Source of the DNA: Dipteris shenzhenensis
Lineage: Eukaryota; Polypodiophyta; Polypodiopsida; Gleicheniales
Length of the DNA: 64,000 nucleotides
Reading direction: 5' to 3' (one strand)
Assembly: GCA_047967505.1 (NCBI GenBank)
Contig: CM106541.1
Shown: piece after piece, positions 30,930 through 43,299 of the stretch
Numbering within the stretch: position 1 is the stretch's first letter
How the letters are laid out: the number at the start of each line of letters is the position of its first letter
Translations under genes and position numbers: made by a program
The notes under the pieces: model-generated
Databases searched by the model: none
Told to the model about the DNA's origin: nothing
The model's input: the letters and a program-made list of their open reading frames with translations, nothing else

Positions 30930-33429
30930 TCCGGAGTCATGATTGGTGTATCATCAACTGTGTGATGAGAATAACTCCATGCTGGAGGCGGTCTGGTGCT
31001 CTGTGCAAGAGGCTTAACCTATACCAACAAGAGTGTCTACCCATGAGAACATTTTAAAGGAGCTGCCACTAGGGGGCTTACACTGAATTGTTAGAACCAA
31101 GTCATGTGAGAACAACTATGTGCCAAGCATCAAGCCTGTAAAATGAAGATGACAACTAAGTGTCGCGCATAGCCAAGAGGCTGTACAAGGCTGATGTATG
31201 TGTGCAAGAACCAATGCCAAAAATAGTCAACAAATGTGACTGTACATGGATGGCATGTGTGCGTGCAAGAAGAATGCAACAATCCTGAATCTGAGGAAGA
31301 TCAATGCCAAGTGTCACACTGAGGTGATGAAGTGCCAAATGCCAAGAATACTGAATTGGTGTCAGATATGTGAATGTGAATACCGATGATAGAACCACAT
31401 GGACTAACACCGGTGGGAACTAATCGGGTAATGTGGCAATGGCTGACTTGGCTTGGTGGAGTTGGATCTCCTCTATGGTGGTGCTAGTCTACAGCTAGAC
31501 TACATGTCGAATCGCAAAAAAGAGCAAATGAATTTTATCTTGATTCATTTGAAGTGTTGGGTGCCCTGCAAAGGATAAGGAGGTGGTTTCGATGATGAGG
31601 AATCAATGATGCTAGCCTGTGGAAATATCAAATGGTAGATATGAGGTGCTTAGCGTGCAAAGCATGATCTGCATTTTTGCTTTTTACAACTCTGCGAAAT
31701 TCCCTCTGGATCAAAAGATACGGCCTTCGAAATGATAGGCCAAACTTTGATCCCAAGAGGGCCAAAACTGATGATGTGTCCTGGAGGGTGATGTGGCAAA
31801 CTGGTGATCACATGCAGAATACAACTCTGCCTGTTTGGCACTCTGTGTGCTGAGGTGGCACATGGGTGACTATCTGCTGATGTGTCACCTGCTGATGTGG
31901 CAGGCTGACATGTCACTACTGATTGGGCAATTAAGGTGGCTAGTGACTAAACCAAGGGGAACTCCACCTAACCCCACCAAACTAACTTGACCAAGTCTAG
32001 CCCAAGTGTAATTATGCCCAACCATGGTCCAACCCCATCTGATACGTGTCAAAGTACTGACTAATGCACTAACCACACCTTGACTAACCAAAGGTTATCA
32101 TAGCCTAACCATGGTTACATTCAATCTGCCACAGGAGAGACTGGGATTTCTAGACAGAATGTGACAAATCTTGATGACAGAATACGACAGAATACAGACG
32201 TTGGACAGCAAAACATTTGAGGTGCAGCCCTTGGCATGTGTCGAAGGAGGTCGCCTGTAGGCCATTGTTAGTCATTGAGGCCCAGGCATTGTAGTACTTT
32301 AGTTGCTACTACAGTGCTTTCTTTCGGCTATATAGTGCTTAAGGCAGTTTGTTGGGGCTTGGCAGAACGTTGGACGATGTATTGGAGTCGTTGCCTAGAG
32401 AAGGTGAGCGCTATATGGAGGACATAGGTCGTTGGAAGGAGCTTGTCAGTGAACTTGTTGCCCATCATTGGGCTGGTCGGAGGATGTGCTGAAGCCCATG
32501 AGGCTACGTGGTGCTCTGTGGAGATGGAGGTCAGCCTTGGAAGCTGCGGGCTGCTGGCAGTCACTTGATGGGCTAGAGTTCTAGAGTTTGCAAGTCATTG
32601 TGCATCTTTTGGTTGGTCAGCCGCCATGAAGGAGCCACCATTAGGAGCTTGGCTACAGCTGGGCATTGCAAGCTGTAGATGGCAGTCGATGGAGCTCGTA
32701 CATGCCATGTAGCTTGTTGAAGCGTTGTAGGAGTCAAGTGTTGTTGATTGTTTCCTTGCGGGCAGAGGCATAGGGGCACCGGCTGTGATGCTCGTTGTGG
32801 TGCATGAGGTCGCTGGGAGGAGCATGTTGATGAGCCTGTGTTGTCGAAGGCGTTGAAGCCTTTGCTTTCAAGCTTGGCTCATAATAGAGCCTTTTGACTC
32901 TATTGCTTTGCAATGTGTTGGAGTCAGGAGTCAAGGGCTATGAAGGATCTCTGTTAAGAGCTGAGCTACCGCTTGCGTTGCTGCGATGGTAGCTTATGGT
33001 CGTGCGCTGCAGTGCAGCTTGTTGGTTGTGAGCTACTTGTGAAGCAGCTGGAGATCAGTGGTTGGAGTAGTTTAAACAACAGAGAAGCAAAACTCCTCAC
33101 ACTACACCTCTTGAAACTATGAAAATCTCAAGGCTCACATCTCTCAAGACCTAAAGAAGAAGGGACTACCACTAAAATGAACATAGCTGAAGTTTCAAAA
33201 ATCGGAATCATGAGCTTTCTATCTCAAATCAGAGAACGAGAAGAGCTTTACAAGATGAGCTATGAAAATGAAGAAGATGAAGATGCCTCAGATAGAGGGC
33301 TTATGCCATGATGGAACAAGGGCTTACATGCCTTGATGAAGCAAGGGCTTCTCGACAAAAGTCTCTCTCAATGGAAGATGCCTCATGAAGGAGGGCTTGA
33401 CACTCATTAATGGAGTGGGAGCACCATCG
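30930..33429 (-). other. Long leader of the 27985-33607 element
   Basis: About 2.5 kb between the primer site and the ORF shows only short frames. A stretch at about 31900-32120 rich in 'ctaacc', 'caacc' and 'ccaaac' words resembles the leader of the 38013-41151 element (38840-39050), suggesting related leaders. A 'gagggcttatgcc/aagggcttacatgcc/gcaagggcttctcg' triplet of short repeats lies at 33290-33400. Confidence 0.45.
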
Positions 33430-33441
33430 GCTCGGATACCA
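33430..33441 (-). other. Primer binding site TGGTATCCGAGC
   Basis: Minus strand TGGTATCCGAGC directly follows the 5' LTR end 'CTATCA'. It differs at one position from the plant initiator-Met primer site. Confidence 0.75.
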
Positions 33442-33607
33442 TGATAGCGGAAGTGAGAGAGGGAGAGAGAGAGGAGTGGACACGATATCGCTACTTGTAC
33501 ACTAAGTGTATTGACAATGAAACATGAAGATATAGATGTGAACCCCTTAGGGTTAGGGTTTGCCCCCATGCCCTATGTGGATAGTGCAATTTACACTATC
33601 TTTAACA
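33442..33607 (-). repeat. 5' LTR of the 27985-33607 element
   Basis: 166 bases, same ends and layout as 27985-28156. The six-base length difference is exactly one TTAGGG-like unit. Followed on the right by the target duplication GGAAG (33608-33612). Confidence 0.85.
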
Positions 33608-34638
33608 GGAAGAAGACCCCATTGCTACTAAGCTAGTAGTAATAGATTTAGACTCAACCCACACCACCATCAAGGTCCATCTGATGGACTATTTCCAGTA
33701 AGGGTTCGATGTAGAAATTGAACAATCGAATCGAAATTGGATTATAAGCGGATTGCTTTCAAAATCAAAATTGACTATTCAACCTTGTCTTGAACAAGTT
33801 TGAATATGTTATGGGGCTTTCCTCCTCATTTCTCTAGTTTATTCATTGTGCAAACCAAGAGGCACCCCTTGCTTCACTACTAATTGCTTCAAAATCATAT
33901 TTTATCGAGTATTGATTAACAATATCTAGTAATTGCAGGACGAGATATCATCTTCGAATTTTTGCATCATCCCTTCATTTCATAGAGGCCTCCAATGCTT
34001 TTGTCAATTCTTGTTTTAGGATTTAGCTAGCTTTTAAATTTAATAGATCGATATCAAGCTTTCATTCCGTCATGTTGCAGGGTGACACTTTTGCCCAGTA
34101 CCTTCCTTCATTATAATCGCCTTCACCAAAGGATCGTTTTCACAAGAAACGACCTCCTCTTATGATGTTGTAGATGTAAAGGAGCACAATGATTTTTAAA
34201 ATATGATACAATTCTTCGAACAATCAAGCTGATGGCCTTGTTCAGGACAATGCCTTTGGGACATTCTTATGTAATCATTTGAATCGGGCTAGAATTGCAA
34301 TCACCGACTGCTTGTTACTGGCACCATCCTTGTCTTTACAAGAATCCATTGGTGAACTTGCGCTCCATCAACAGGCTCTGACAATCACAAACGGCTATCC
34401 AGCCTTTCTTATCATGCCATTTCTTATGACTTACGATTCCTTCCTTGGCCTTGCCAATTCCTTCTGCAGCACAAGTAGGCATGATGAGTCTTTTTTGGAT
34501 AGAGAAGTCTTTCTTCTTCATCCTACAAGACCCATCGATGGTAGAAAAATTCACTATAGCAAAGAGCAAATTTGCTGCATCCGCATTCATGGGCTGAATC
34601 TGCTCTACAAATGCTACCTTTCAAATCTTTTGAAGGTT

Positions 34639-35493
34639 TGTTGACTCTGTGCCAACATGGACTTAGGTAGAACAGAATATGTGTGTAGAGTAGCGGCAGC
34701 AAAGCTCTGCTTGTATCTACATGCAAGTTCTACATACAACTCCTACATGCAAGTTCTACATACAACTTGTACATGTGAGTTCTACATGCAAGTTCTACAT
34801 GTAGAAAGAGAATGTGCTACAACTTCTATATGCGAGTTCTACATGTAGAAAGAGAATGTGTTACAACTTCTACATACGAGTTCTATATGTAGAGAGAGAA
34901 TGTGTTACAATTCCTACATGTAGAGAGAGAAGCTCTCCAACTTGTATAAATACCCCATAATGGAATGAAGCCCACACTCTTTGGCGCATTGTGTTGAGTT
35001 CTACTTTAGTATTCCAAGCAATTGTCTCAAGTGTCCATGCTTCCTTGCACTCCACATCCAAAAGCATGTCCTAACCTTGCAACTCCTCCTCCCCTCTCCT
35101 CCAACCTTGCAACCCATCCTCTCCCTCTCCTCCTCCCTCCTCCTCCTCCCTTCTTCTCCTCCCTCTTCCTCCTCCTTCTCCCTCCTCCTCCTCCTCCTCT
35201 CTCCTCCTCCCTTCTCCTCCTCCTCCTCTCTCCTCCTCCCTCCTCCTTCTAATCCTCCTCCCTCCTCCTAATCCTCCTCCATGATGATACACGTTCCTTT
35301 TACACATGCATGCACTTTGTTTGCTTACCACACTTAAGCCTACGTCTCTCACTAAAACACAACTTGAGGTCCTAAGCTACACATATACTACAACCGACAA
35401 CCCCGATATATCTATAGGTGACAAAAAGCCTCGGAACCCTGCATACTCAGAATACCTTGCTCTTCCTATGAAAGCAGTAGGAAAGAGCCAACA
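34639..35493 (+). mobile_element. Solo LTR (855 bp) inserted in P1
   Basis: Starts TGTTGACTCT and ends AGAGCCAACA, with flanks aggtt/aggtc matching the single 'aggtc' at the P2 empty site, so a 5-bp target duplication with one mutation. It contains a tandem region of 'ctacatgcaagttctacata' words (34720-34920), a TATA box (TATAAATA, 34945-34952) and a 190-base C/T tract (35095-35285). The inverted sequence at 56955-58294 is another, longer member. No internal region is present, so it arose by LTR-LTR recombination. Confidence 0.85.
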
Positions 35494-35718
35494 AGGTCTA
35501 AACCTGAAATCCTCGTGTATGCTTTGAGCAGGTCAAAGGTAAACGACTTGCCTAATGTCCCTGCTCCTGTGTGCACATGAGCCCATACATATATGCAGGC
35601 TTGTGCCTCTCCCAATAGACCGCTTCTACTATGCAAACTTCTTGCTCTACTCTTTATTGGACAAGTCGCTATCAATCCATGGATCTTTATCCTACATCGG
35701 TAATGAAAGGCATAGTCT

Positions 35719-35880
35719 TTAAATCTTATGCTCACAAGCAACAAGTCTCTCTTCATCTTTAATTGGAGGTGCACAGAGATGTTACAACCTCGTTGCACTA
35801 AGAAACTCACTACTCCTTTCTCCATGATCAACTCGACATCCTCCTCTTGCTTGGCAAATTCAGCTAGGATGTGGGTAGCT
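35719..35880 (-). pseudogene. Armadillo-repeat gene fragment (ARIA/ABAP1-like), P1 copy
   Basis: The minus strand reads 'HILAEFAKQEEDVELIMEKG' and then, one frame over, remnants of the 'APPFEDEE' and 'EHEVE' segment. It has the same frameshift as the P2 copy, so the break predates duplication of the composite repeat. About 54 codons remain. See 45657-45820 for the identification. Confidence 0.65.
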
Positions 35881-36075
35881 CTACAATGTGCGATGCAATT
35901 ACCTTCTCAAACAACGTGATCCATACATGAGGATGATTTTCCAAATCAAAGGGCTGCCCCAAACTCTTCTTTATTGGTCGATACGAATCATACTAAGATC
36001 TCCTGCAATGATGGACTTGTCAATCTCTGTCACCCAAACTTAGTTAATCAACCTTACCTTCCTGTAGCCTTCATT

Positions 36076-37216
36076 GGGATGTGCACACTTTCTGAGCAAA
36101 AACCTACGAGCAGAAAAGTCCGAGCGATAATTTTTGACACCAACCGTGCTTGTATATTTCTCAAAGGAATATACAATTCTTTCTTAATTTCTCATTTATG
36201 GAACCATATACTTACTTATTTTTCATTATAACCCTCATTTTAGAGAACATCATCTATATATGAACAAATAGTGAACACTTTAGAAACTCCTATAAATACC
36301 TTCCTACTATACTCTCTTTTTGAGGATTATGGTAATTAAATCAATTTAAAAGAGTTTCCCTAATATTTAGCAATCCCATATTTGAAGCTCTCATATAACA
36401 ATGTATACCATATTCCTTGGATGAGTAGGAAAAAGATATTGGAAATCTCATACTTGAGACCATTATAATCGATCATAAATTAATCTCTAATACATTATCA
36501 AATATGGGAAGGCAAGGAACGAATTTTCAAAATATTCCCAATTCTCCAAACCTAAGTACTTTTAAGGAAATATGGTCTCTATTGAACTGCTTCCTACCAT
36601 AATATGAATTAGGGAGAAGTTGTAACTCTCATATACATCTTGAAATTTTTTCTTTTTATCTTTTATAACTATAAAAACTATAATTTTAAGCCTACCATTG
36701 CATAGATCATGAAATTTTGAACATTTTTCCTTTTTACAGCTCCTCAATCTGAGATAAGGAGCAAAAGTTATGACCCCTTCTGCGTAGGCTCTCCAAGGGT
36801 ATTCCGCCGGCGAAATAGGGTTGGGGGGCAAGCTCTTCAAACCATATTCCTCTGGAAAAATACACTTAGAGGATCTATTAAAAAAGTATTATATTATTTT
36901 CTTAGGTCATCCTAAGGAACTATAAAGAGGATATTTGCTCAAAATTTCATGATCCAACCAATGGTGAAAGGAAAAGAAAGGATTTTTGAAAGTGATAAAA
37001 TAAGTCACCACTTGGACATTATATATGTATATTATATAAATGTATATTTATATCTATATCTATTTATTAGTATTTCATATTTACTTACATATTCCTTGAA
37101 ATAATTTAGATTTTTTTGCTCCCTAAAAATGACTTGAGCCTGTATATTTTGACCCCTCCTGCCTTTTGTCCGCTCGTCGCTCGGGGGTTTTTGCTCGGGA
37201 AATGGAAACCCCCCTT
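36076..37216. mobile_element. Terminal-inverted-repeat element (1.1 kb) inserted in P1
   Basis: Flanked by TCATT (36071-36075 and 37217-37221; TTCATT also matches). The left end 'tttctgagcaaaaacc...cgagc' is the imperfect complement of the right end 'gctcggggg tttttgctcgggaaa'. P2 is uninterrupted here. The interior is AT-rich and non-coding, with a TATAAATA at about 36291. A truncated relative splits the satellite array at 25205-26106. The 5-6 bp duplication and GGG-type ends do not clearly fit one superfamily. Confidence 0.65.
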
Positions 37217-38012
37217 TCATTGTTAGTATGCTTTGGGTAGTATGATCTTCACTGGTAGTCCATGCTTTGCTCCATGCTATGAAATCAACCACCAAATCTT
37301 CATGTTAAACTGTCATATGGGAGGCATTTTCCGTCAATGGATTGTGTATGTAGTCCTCATGAATCTTATCCTTCTCCGTTTGTTATATCTATCAAGCCAC
37401 ACCTTCTACTTTCTTGGGCAAAGCTTTGGGTGAAGCGGATTCATAAAACACTCAGCCTACGACCACACACAGATCAATCACATCCTCACATTGTGCCATG
37501 AGTCTGTAAGTCAAACTCTCAGCTCCTCTATATTTCCCCTTATATCTGTCGTCAATACTCCACCGTCTGTTAATCTTTAGAATTGCCAGCACTTGTCATC
37601 AGGAACATCGGAGTCAAATTGGAACAATCATCTTCATGGGGCTGGCTCTAATAGCCTTCAACTTTCCTACTCTTGAAAACATGCCAAGAGTATCAAATTT
37701 TGATTTCAGAGAACATGCCGATTTCATGTTGCTAATGGAAAGGATGCAATCATTTCACACATAATGAAGATTTCCTAAACACAATCGATTTTCCCTCAAG
37801 ACAGAGATTGATTTCATTCTCAATTCATCATCAATCGTCGAGGTAGATTATGTTGGATACAACATCATCAATCAAACTAGATTACATTGGATTTTTCAAA
37901 GGTAGGAAGAAAGCGGTTTGCATCCCAAAGATTTCTAGAAGTTTGAACCTTTTATAAGATCGCCAAATGTGTTCAAAGTATGTTCAGCCTTGAACATTTC
38001 ATAACTACACTT

Positions 38013-38369
38013 TGACAAAATATGCGCGTCCGAGGATCAATGGAGCGCTCTGAGGTGTATGGAACCTATGTGGAGACATGATGAGGAGAGTGCTCATGAC
38101 ATGTACCTGAAGTCAATTAGGTTCCAAGATAGATTAGCTTAGACTCATAAATAGAATCTTGAGTGAATATGCATTTCTCTATTCAACAATACATGATAGG
38201 CTTCTTATATAGAGAGTACCCTTTGAATAGTCAACACACATTTCTCCTCGTGGATACCCTTGATCCATATCCTCTCATTATGTACTCCACATCCTAAAGT
38301 GGCCACTTCAATACATTCATATACCATACCTTAACCTCTAATATGTGCACATGGCACCATATCTCAATA
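38013..38369 (-). repeat. 3' LTR of the 38013-41151 element
   Basis: 357 bases, plus-strand start TGACAAAATATG, end TCTCAATA (terminal CA mutated to TA). Lacks 21 bases between two 'cacat' words that are present in the other LTR. Confidence 0.8.
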
Positions 38370-38800
38370 CCTCCCCTTGGTGCCATGATCCATTGGCTAT
38401 AACTGCAAGGTGGTCAGATGTGAGTTTATATTCCATCACCTCCCCTTAGTGAATAACTTGCTACATAATGTGGTCAAGTGTGGCTTTTACATGTCAATAC
38501 ATTCCCTGGGTTATGTTATAGCTACTCTTAGGTGGTCAGGCTTAATAAACATGTGGGATGAAGGTGGCAAGGTCTTACCATGAGCTTCGTTTTGCTTCAA
38601 TGGCAATGTCTAATTGCTAACAATGATTCTGACTTGACAGCCACGTAGAGATAAAAAAGGCGATCACTTTTCCTCTTTGGAGTGTGTGCAAATTCTTCTT
38701 GGATTGGAAGTTACGGCTTGTCGAAGTTTCTGTTAAGAAGAGGCCTTTGATGATGTGGCACAGGGGTTCATATGCTTCACATACACTGTGCTTAGTAAGG

Positions 38801-40310
38801 GATTACTGTGCCTAGGTGGCACTATACCACGTGGCATAACTTTGACCAAACTAAAACTCAACCAACTTGTAACTGAACCAAACCCTGTGTAACCTAACCC
38901 AACCCTTTGAACTCAAGGTTAACTAAACTTAACCACTATGCTAACTAGGGTTAGAATCTATCTGCCATGTGGTAAGAAACTGACCAAGCCTCTGAACCAT
39001 GGGTTAACTTCACCTAACTCTAGTTAGATGCTATCTACCACGTGGCATTTTGACATGGCCTAAGGCTAAAGGCTTGGGCTTCTGGATAGCTTCATGGAGA
39101 TGGGCTCGTGGAGCAGAACAGTAGCAATGGAACGGCGATAGAGTGAAGAAGAGAAAGATGGAGGTTGCCCTCACTGAAAGCTCTAGCTTCCCAAATCCCG
39201 ATAGGATGGTGAAGGCCTAAAGCCAGGCCGCTGCGACGCTCAACTTGCTAACGGTAGGCATTCATGACGGGAGGCTACGCTGAAATGCAGAGGGTGACAA
39301 CGAGCAAGAGAGAACTACCCGTGGAGTCGGTTACTCCATGCCAAGAGAGCCACAGGTGTGGCGTTTGGGAGCTTGATGTGCATGGGAGTCCATCGCAAGG
39401 CTGCGCTACCCTTGATGGTCGCGGTTGATTGTCATTGGAGAGGTCGAGTTGTGGCATCCAACGTTTGCTAAGGTTCGTGCCTTGTTGAAGGCGTAAGATG
39501 GAAAAGCCTATGAGCAAACACCTTGTAGGAGTGCTTTGAGTTACTAATGGAGCTGTCGGTGATTACTGTGCCTGGGTGGCACTATACGACGTAGCATAAC
39601 TTTGACCAAACTGAAACTCAACCAACCTATAACTGAACCAAACCCTGTGTAACCTAACCAAACCCTTTGAACTCAAGGCTAACTAAACTTAACTAGGGTT
39701 AGAACTATCTACCATGTGGCAAGAAACTGACCAAGCCTTTGAACCACAGGTTAACTTCACCTAACCCTGGCTAGATGCTATCTACCACGTGGCATTTTGA
39801 CGTGGCCTAAGGCTAAAGTCTTGGGCTTCTAGATAGCTACATGAAGATGGGCCCATGGAGCAAAACAACAGCAACGAAACGACGACGGAGCGCAGAAGAG
39901 AAAGATTGAGGTCTCCTTCATTGAAAGTTCCAAGTTCCCAGATCCCGATAGGATGGTGAAGGCCTAAAGCCAGGCCGTTGTGATGCTCAACTTGCTGACT
40001 GCAAGCATTCGCGATGGGAGGCTACGTTGCAATGCAGAGGGTGATAGTGAGCAAGAGAGCACTACTCATGGAGTCGGTTACTACATGCGAAGAGAGTCGT
40101 TGGTGTGGCATTTGGATCTTATTGTGCATGGGAGTCCATCACAAGGCTGTGCTACCCTTGATGCTCATGGTTGATTGTCATTGGAGAGGCCGAGCTATGG
40201 CATCTAGCATTTGCTAAGGTTGGTGCCTTGTTGAAGGCATAAGATGGCGAAGCCTATGAGCAAACACCTTATGGGAGCACTTTGAGTTGCTGATGGAGCT
40301 CTTGGTGGTT
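38801..40310 (-). repeat. 760-bp tandem duplication inside the 38013-41151 element
   Basis: 'gattactgtgcct' at 38801 recurs at 39561, and the two units match to their ends ('gtgctttgagttactaatggagct' against 'gcactttgagttgctgatggagct'). They contain CACGTGG words and a Thr/Asn-codon-like 'aactaaacttaacc' run. The second unit lacks a few short segments. No gene is encoded. Confidence 0.85.
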
Positions 40311-40761
40311 GATGTAGATTGTTGAAGGAGCTGCTGTTAGATTGGGATCACCAGCTTGCAGTTGTTTAATCCAATGGAGTTGGAGAGTCGAGCAAGGAGC
40401 TGCGCTATGGTTTGTTGCAGGATTAGCTTGGGATAGGCAGTTGATAGGAGGCGGCTCTTTTTTTGTATGGAATCTCAATCTATAGGAGCCACCTTGTTGT
40501 AGGGAAGAATAGTTGCCTCACTGCCCCGTTGAAGAGATAGCCTCCCTTGAATGGGAGCCACTAAAGGAGATGCCCACTGCTGCTATTCATTGTGGAGCAG
40601 CTGCGATTTGCTGTGGAATTAGTCTTTGGAAGAGCAGGCTAGAAGATCTCTCTTGATAGGGGACTCTCCCTATCTCTCTCTTTGGATTTTTTCTTTCAAA
40701 TGATCTCACTCTCATAATGGATCTCTCCTAAGGATGGCGCCTTAGCAGAAGATAGAACCAT

Positions 40762-40773
40762 GCTCTGATACCA
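40762..40773 (-). other. Primer binding site TGGTATCAGAGC
   Basis: Exact initiator-Met primer site on the minus strand, abutting the TG start (plus strand 40774) of the 5' LTR. Confidence 0.85.
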
Positions 40774-41151
40774 TGACAAAATATGCATGCCTCAGGCTCA
40801 ATGGAGCACTCTAAGGTGGATGGAACCTATGTGGAGACATGATGAAGAGAGTGCTCACGACATGTACCTCAAGTCAATTAGGTTCCAAGATAGATTAGCT
40901 TGGACTCATAAAAAAAGAATCTTGAGTGAATGTGCATTTCTCTATTCAACAATACATGATAGGCTTCTTATATAGAGAGTACCCTTTCAATAGTCAACAC
41001 ATGTGGGATCATCTCATCCACATTTCTCCTTGTGGATATCCTTGATCCATATCCTCTCATCATGTAGTCCACATCCTAGGGTGGCTACTTCAATACATTC
41101 CTATACCATACCTTAGCATCTAATATGTGCACATGGCACCATATCCCAACA
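40774..41151 (-). repeat. 5' LTR of the 38013-41151 element
   Basis: 378 bases, plus-strand start TGACAAAATATG and end ATCCCAACA; about 90% similar to 38013-38369 by eye. Confidence 0.8.
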
Positions 41152-42270
41152 CACCTTTCCAACCATTAACATGAAGCAATAACAAGGATACATAGTCGGA
41201 TAAGATGCAAAAAGATGAAGAGCAATCCCAATACAACTTTCAGCAAAGAACAATCTTGAACGTTGGAATTGTAACCAAAGTACTTCCTTTCCATTTAGGA
41301 ACATGGAGAATTGTGCATAGGATTAGCCTTGAGCATGGAGAATTGTGCATATGGTCAACAACGAACTTGTAAAAAGGCATAAGCAGTCTGAATTCTATCT
41401 GACTACAGTCTGACTATTACATATCAAGAAACTGTTACCAAGAAGATGCCAAAAAGGACTTATAAGTGACTATCATGGTCCTTGGTAACTACCACCACTA
41501 CTTTATGACTCTTGACCTTCCCACTACACCTATGACCATACTTAGCTGATGGCTTAGCCTAGGTGACAAGATACCCCTCAACACCTGGCACTCCTGGTGA
41601 ACATCTCTTTTTTGAACAAAAAAGTGAAGACTCAAATCCTTCCTAACCTCCATGGTGTAGGTTTTACAGATTACAATTGTACCATTTCATGGCTACATGC
41701 CACGACTGGGTACCCATGAAACATAATGCCATCTATGCTAGCTCATACAAAGTGAATAAACAGAACCATGCATGAATTAGTATGTTCACATCCCACTAGC
41801 ACAGAATGGATACATTGTTGCGATCAAGCAAAAAACAATATGTTGATGAATCTCCAACACCCACAACATATGTCGGTGTAAAGTCCTCTAGGAAATCCTT
41901 CATTTGTCTTTGAAAATTTTTAATTTTCCTTTGGTCAAACCATTGGAATATTGAATTTTGAATCAGCTTTAATCCCTTGACTGAATTCTATTTTTTGTGT
42001 AGAATCTTCCACAGTCTGCAGGCAGAGATCGAGATCAAACTACTATCGGAATCCAAAAAGTTTCCGATTAGAGAATCTGAAAACACAATGAGAAATCTAA
42101 TACAGTCTAGTCGGATTTTGAAAAATGCATCAGAAATAAGAGAATAGATAGTCAGACTATCATCATACTACAGCTCAATTGTCAGACTGTTTGGCCACAT
42201 GATGCCAAGTGTTTGATCACCATTTGCTGAAGTAAAGATCACAATAAATACCTTCATACCTTTAGAAATT
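41152..42270. repeat. P1 tail and non-coding spacer
   Basis: 41152-41500 matches 46877-47170, including 'gcagtctgaatxctgtctgactacagtctgac'. From 41500 to 42270 there is no second copy in the window and no recognisable gene. It probably belongs to the same composite, because a B-family copy follows P in both places. Confidence 0.5.
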
Positions 42271-42274
42271 TCTT

Positions 42275-43289
42275 TTATGAGATCATACTGAAAAATCCAT
42301 CTTCCGACTTGCATTTGATTGCTGTCAAACCATCCGAAACATGTGTGGACTGCTTTCTGTCAGACATATTGTCAGATTGTTTGCTGAATTTCTTCTTGCT
42401 TGTTGTATGGATTCCTGTAGCAGCAGCCAAGCTCCTCAAAGATTGCATTTGGGTGGATTTTCTCTTACTTCCACATAACATCAATTGCAAAAGACGGTGA
42501 AAATGCAAAGCATGCACACTCATCGTATGACTCTTCATCATCTTCATTTGGATAATTATCATCTTCCAAATTGTTGTCATCACTTGATGGATCACTTACT
42601 TGCTACTCCATTTGTCGATGAAGAAATCAAGAACTAATAGGCATTGGATAGTCTTCATACACTCCTTTTTGGCCTTCAGACCTTGTAGTATTGTTTTTTG
42701 ACTGATTGGATTTGCTGTCCAACTTTTTGGGCTTCTTGCTGTCAGATGTTATTGGACTATTGTCCAATTGTTTGAATTGGATGTCCAATTGGATCTTATC
42801 TGAAACATTTACATCTATTTGATTATGATTAGAAATAGTTGAATTATCATTGAAAATCTTGCCACCATATTTAGAATCTGAGTCGGAATTGTAGTCAAAA
42901 TCGAAATCATTGTCCTTTTCATACCCATTTTCAGACTACAAAATCTGAACTCTTTGTTGAAGTTTGAGAATGTCAGAAATATGTTGATTCGACCTCCGAT
43001 CACCTCCCTGGAATTTAGTATGCCAAGCTTTTGCCTTCTCAACTATAGCTGGATATTTGTCAAGTTTATCTAATAGTTTTCTCATCATTCGATCAAACTT
43101 TGCCTCATGTAAAGCAGGAAAGATCTCATAGAACTTGTCATCCAAAAGTGATGGACAATATTTCTTGTGGTGACCATGTTGCTTGCAATGCTTGCACAAA
43201 TTTAGATAGCAATCTTTTCCCATATGATCAGAATTTTGAGTCATCACACAATGCATCCTCTGACACTTCTTTTGATTTGACTTTGCCAT
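42275..43289 (-). pseudogene. Zinc-knuckle gag-like protein, copy B2
   Basis: The minus-strand ATG at 43289 begins 'MAKSNQKKCQRMHC'. A degenerate first knuckle ('CVMTQNSDHMGKDC', Thr for the second Cys) and a canonical C-X2-C-X4-H-X4-C knuckle ('CKHCKQHGHHKKYC') follow, then the helical basic region shared with B1. A shift near 42960 ends the frame. Further left the acidic section 'EDDEESYDECACFAF', 'FAIDVMWK' (then TAA) and a Ser/Lys-rich tail with 'SDRKQS' can be followed in other registers to 42275. This copy has a clearer start than B1. It is gag-like by its knuckles only; no protease or RT is linked to it. Confidence 0.55.
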
Positions 43290-43299
43290 GATCTGATAA

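Larger units (their letters stand above)
27985..33607 (-). mobile_element. Structurally complete non-autonomous LTR retroelement (5.6 kb)
   Basis: Both LTRs are present (27985-28156 and 33442-33607), with TG/CA-type ends and a 5-bp target duplication GGAAG at 27980-27984 and 33608-33612. On the minus strand a primer site TGGTATCCGAGC (33430-33441) abuts the 5' LTR and a polypurine tract AAGAGGGGG (28157-28165) abuts the 3' LTR. The LTRs differ by about 11 substitutions in 166 bases plus one six-base unit, so the insertion is old. The internal 5.3 kb has no protease, integrase or reverse transcriptase; it carries one decayed repeat-containing ORF and a nested foldback element. It should depend on proteins from another element. 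Confidence 0.85.
33700..38012. repeat. Composite repeat P1, interrupted copy
   Basis: Matches P2 (44505-47190) in segments: 33700-34638 with 44505-45435, 35499-36070 with 45436-46015, 37222-38012 with 46020-46876, and, beyond a further insertion, 41152-41500 with 46877-47170. The three gaps correspond to a solo LTR, an inverted-repeat element and an LTR element, each absent from P2. Both copies hold the same open frames (121 codons at 34279-34644 and 45063-45428 on plus; an overlapping minus frame of up to 197 codons in P2), but amino-acid changes between them look unconstrained. The minus strand contains an armadillo-gene fragment. Confidence 0.75.
38013..41151 (-). mobile_element. Structurally complete short non-autonomous LTR element (3.1 kb)
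   Basis: LTRs at 38013-38369 and 40774-41151, an exact initiator-Met primer site TGGTATCAGAGC on the minus strand (40762-40773) and a polypurine tract AAGGGGAGG (38370-38378). The flanks cactt/cacct match the unoccupied 'cacct' of P2 near 46877, giving a 5-bp target duplication with one mutation. The 2.4-kb interior has no gag or pol and consists largely of a 760-base tandem duplication. It sits inside P1 and is therefore younger than the P1-P2 split. Confidence 0.85.

Noticed and set aside
34981-35352. Pro/Leu/Ser and Glu/Gly/Arg frames over the C/T tract
   Set aside because: Low-complexity LTR sequence; the same applies to 57386-57696.
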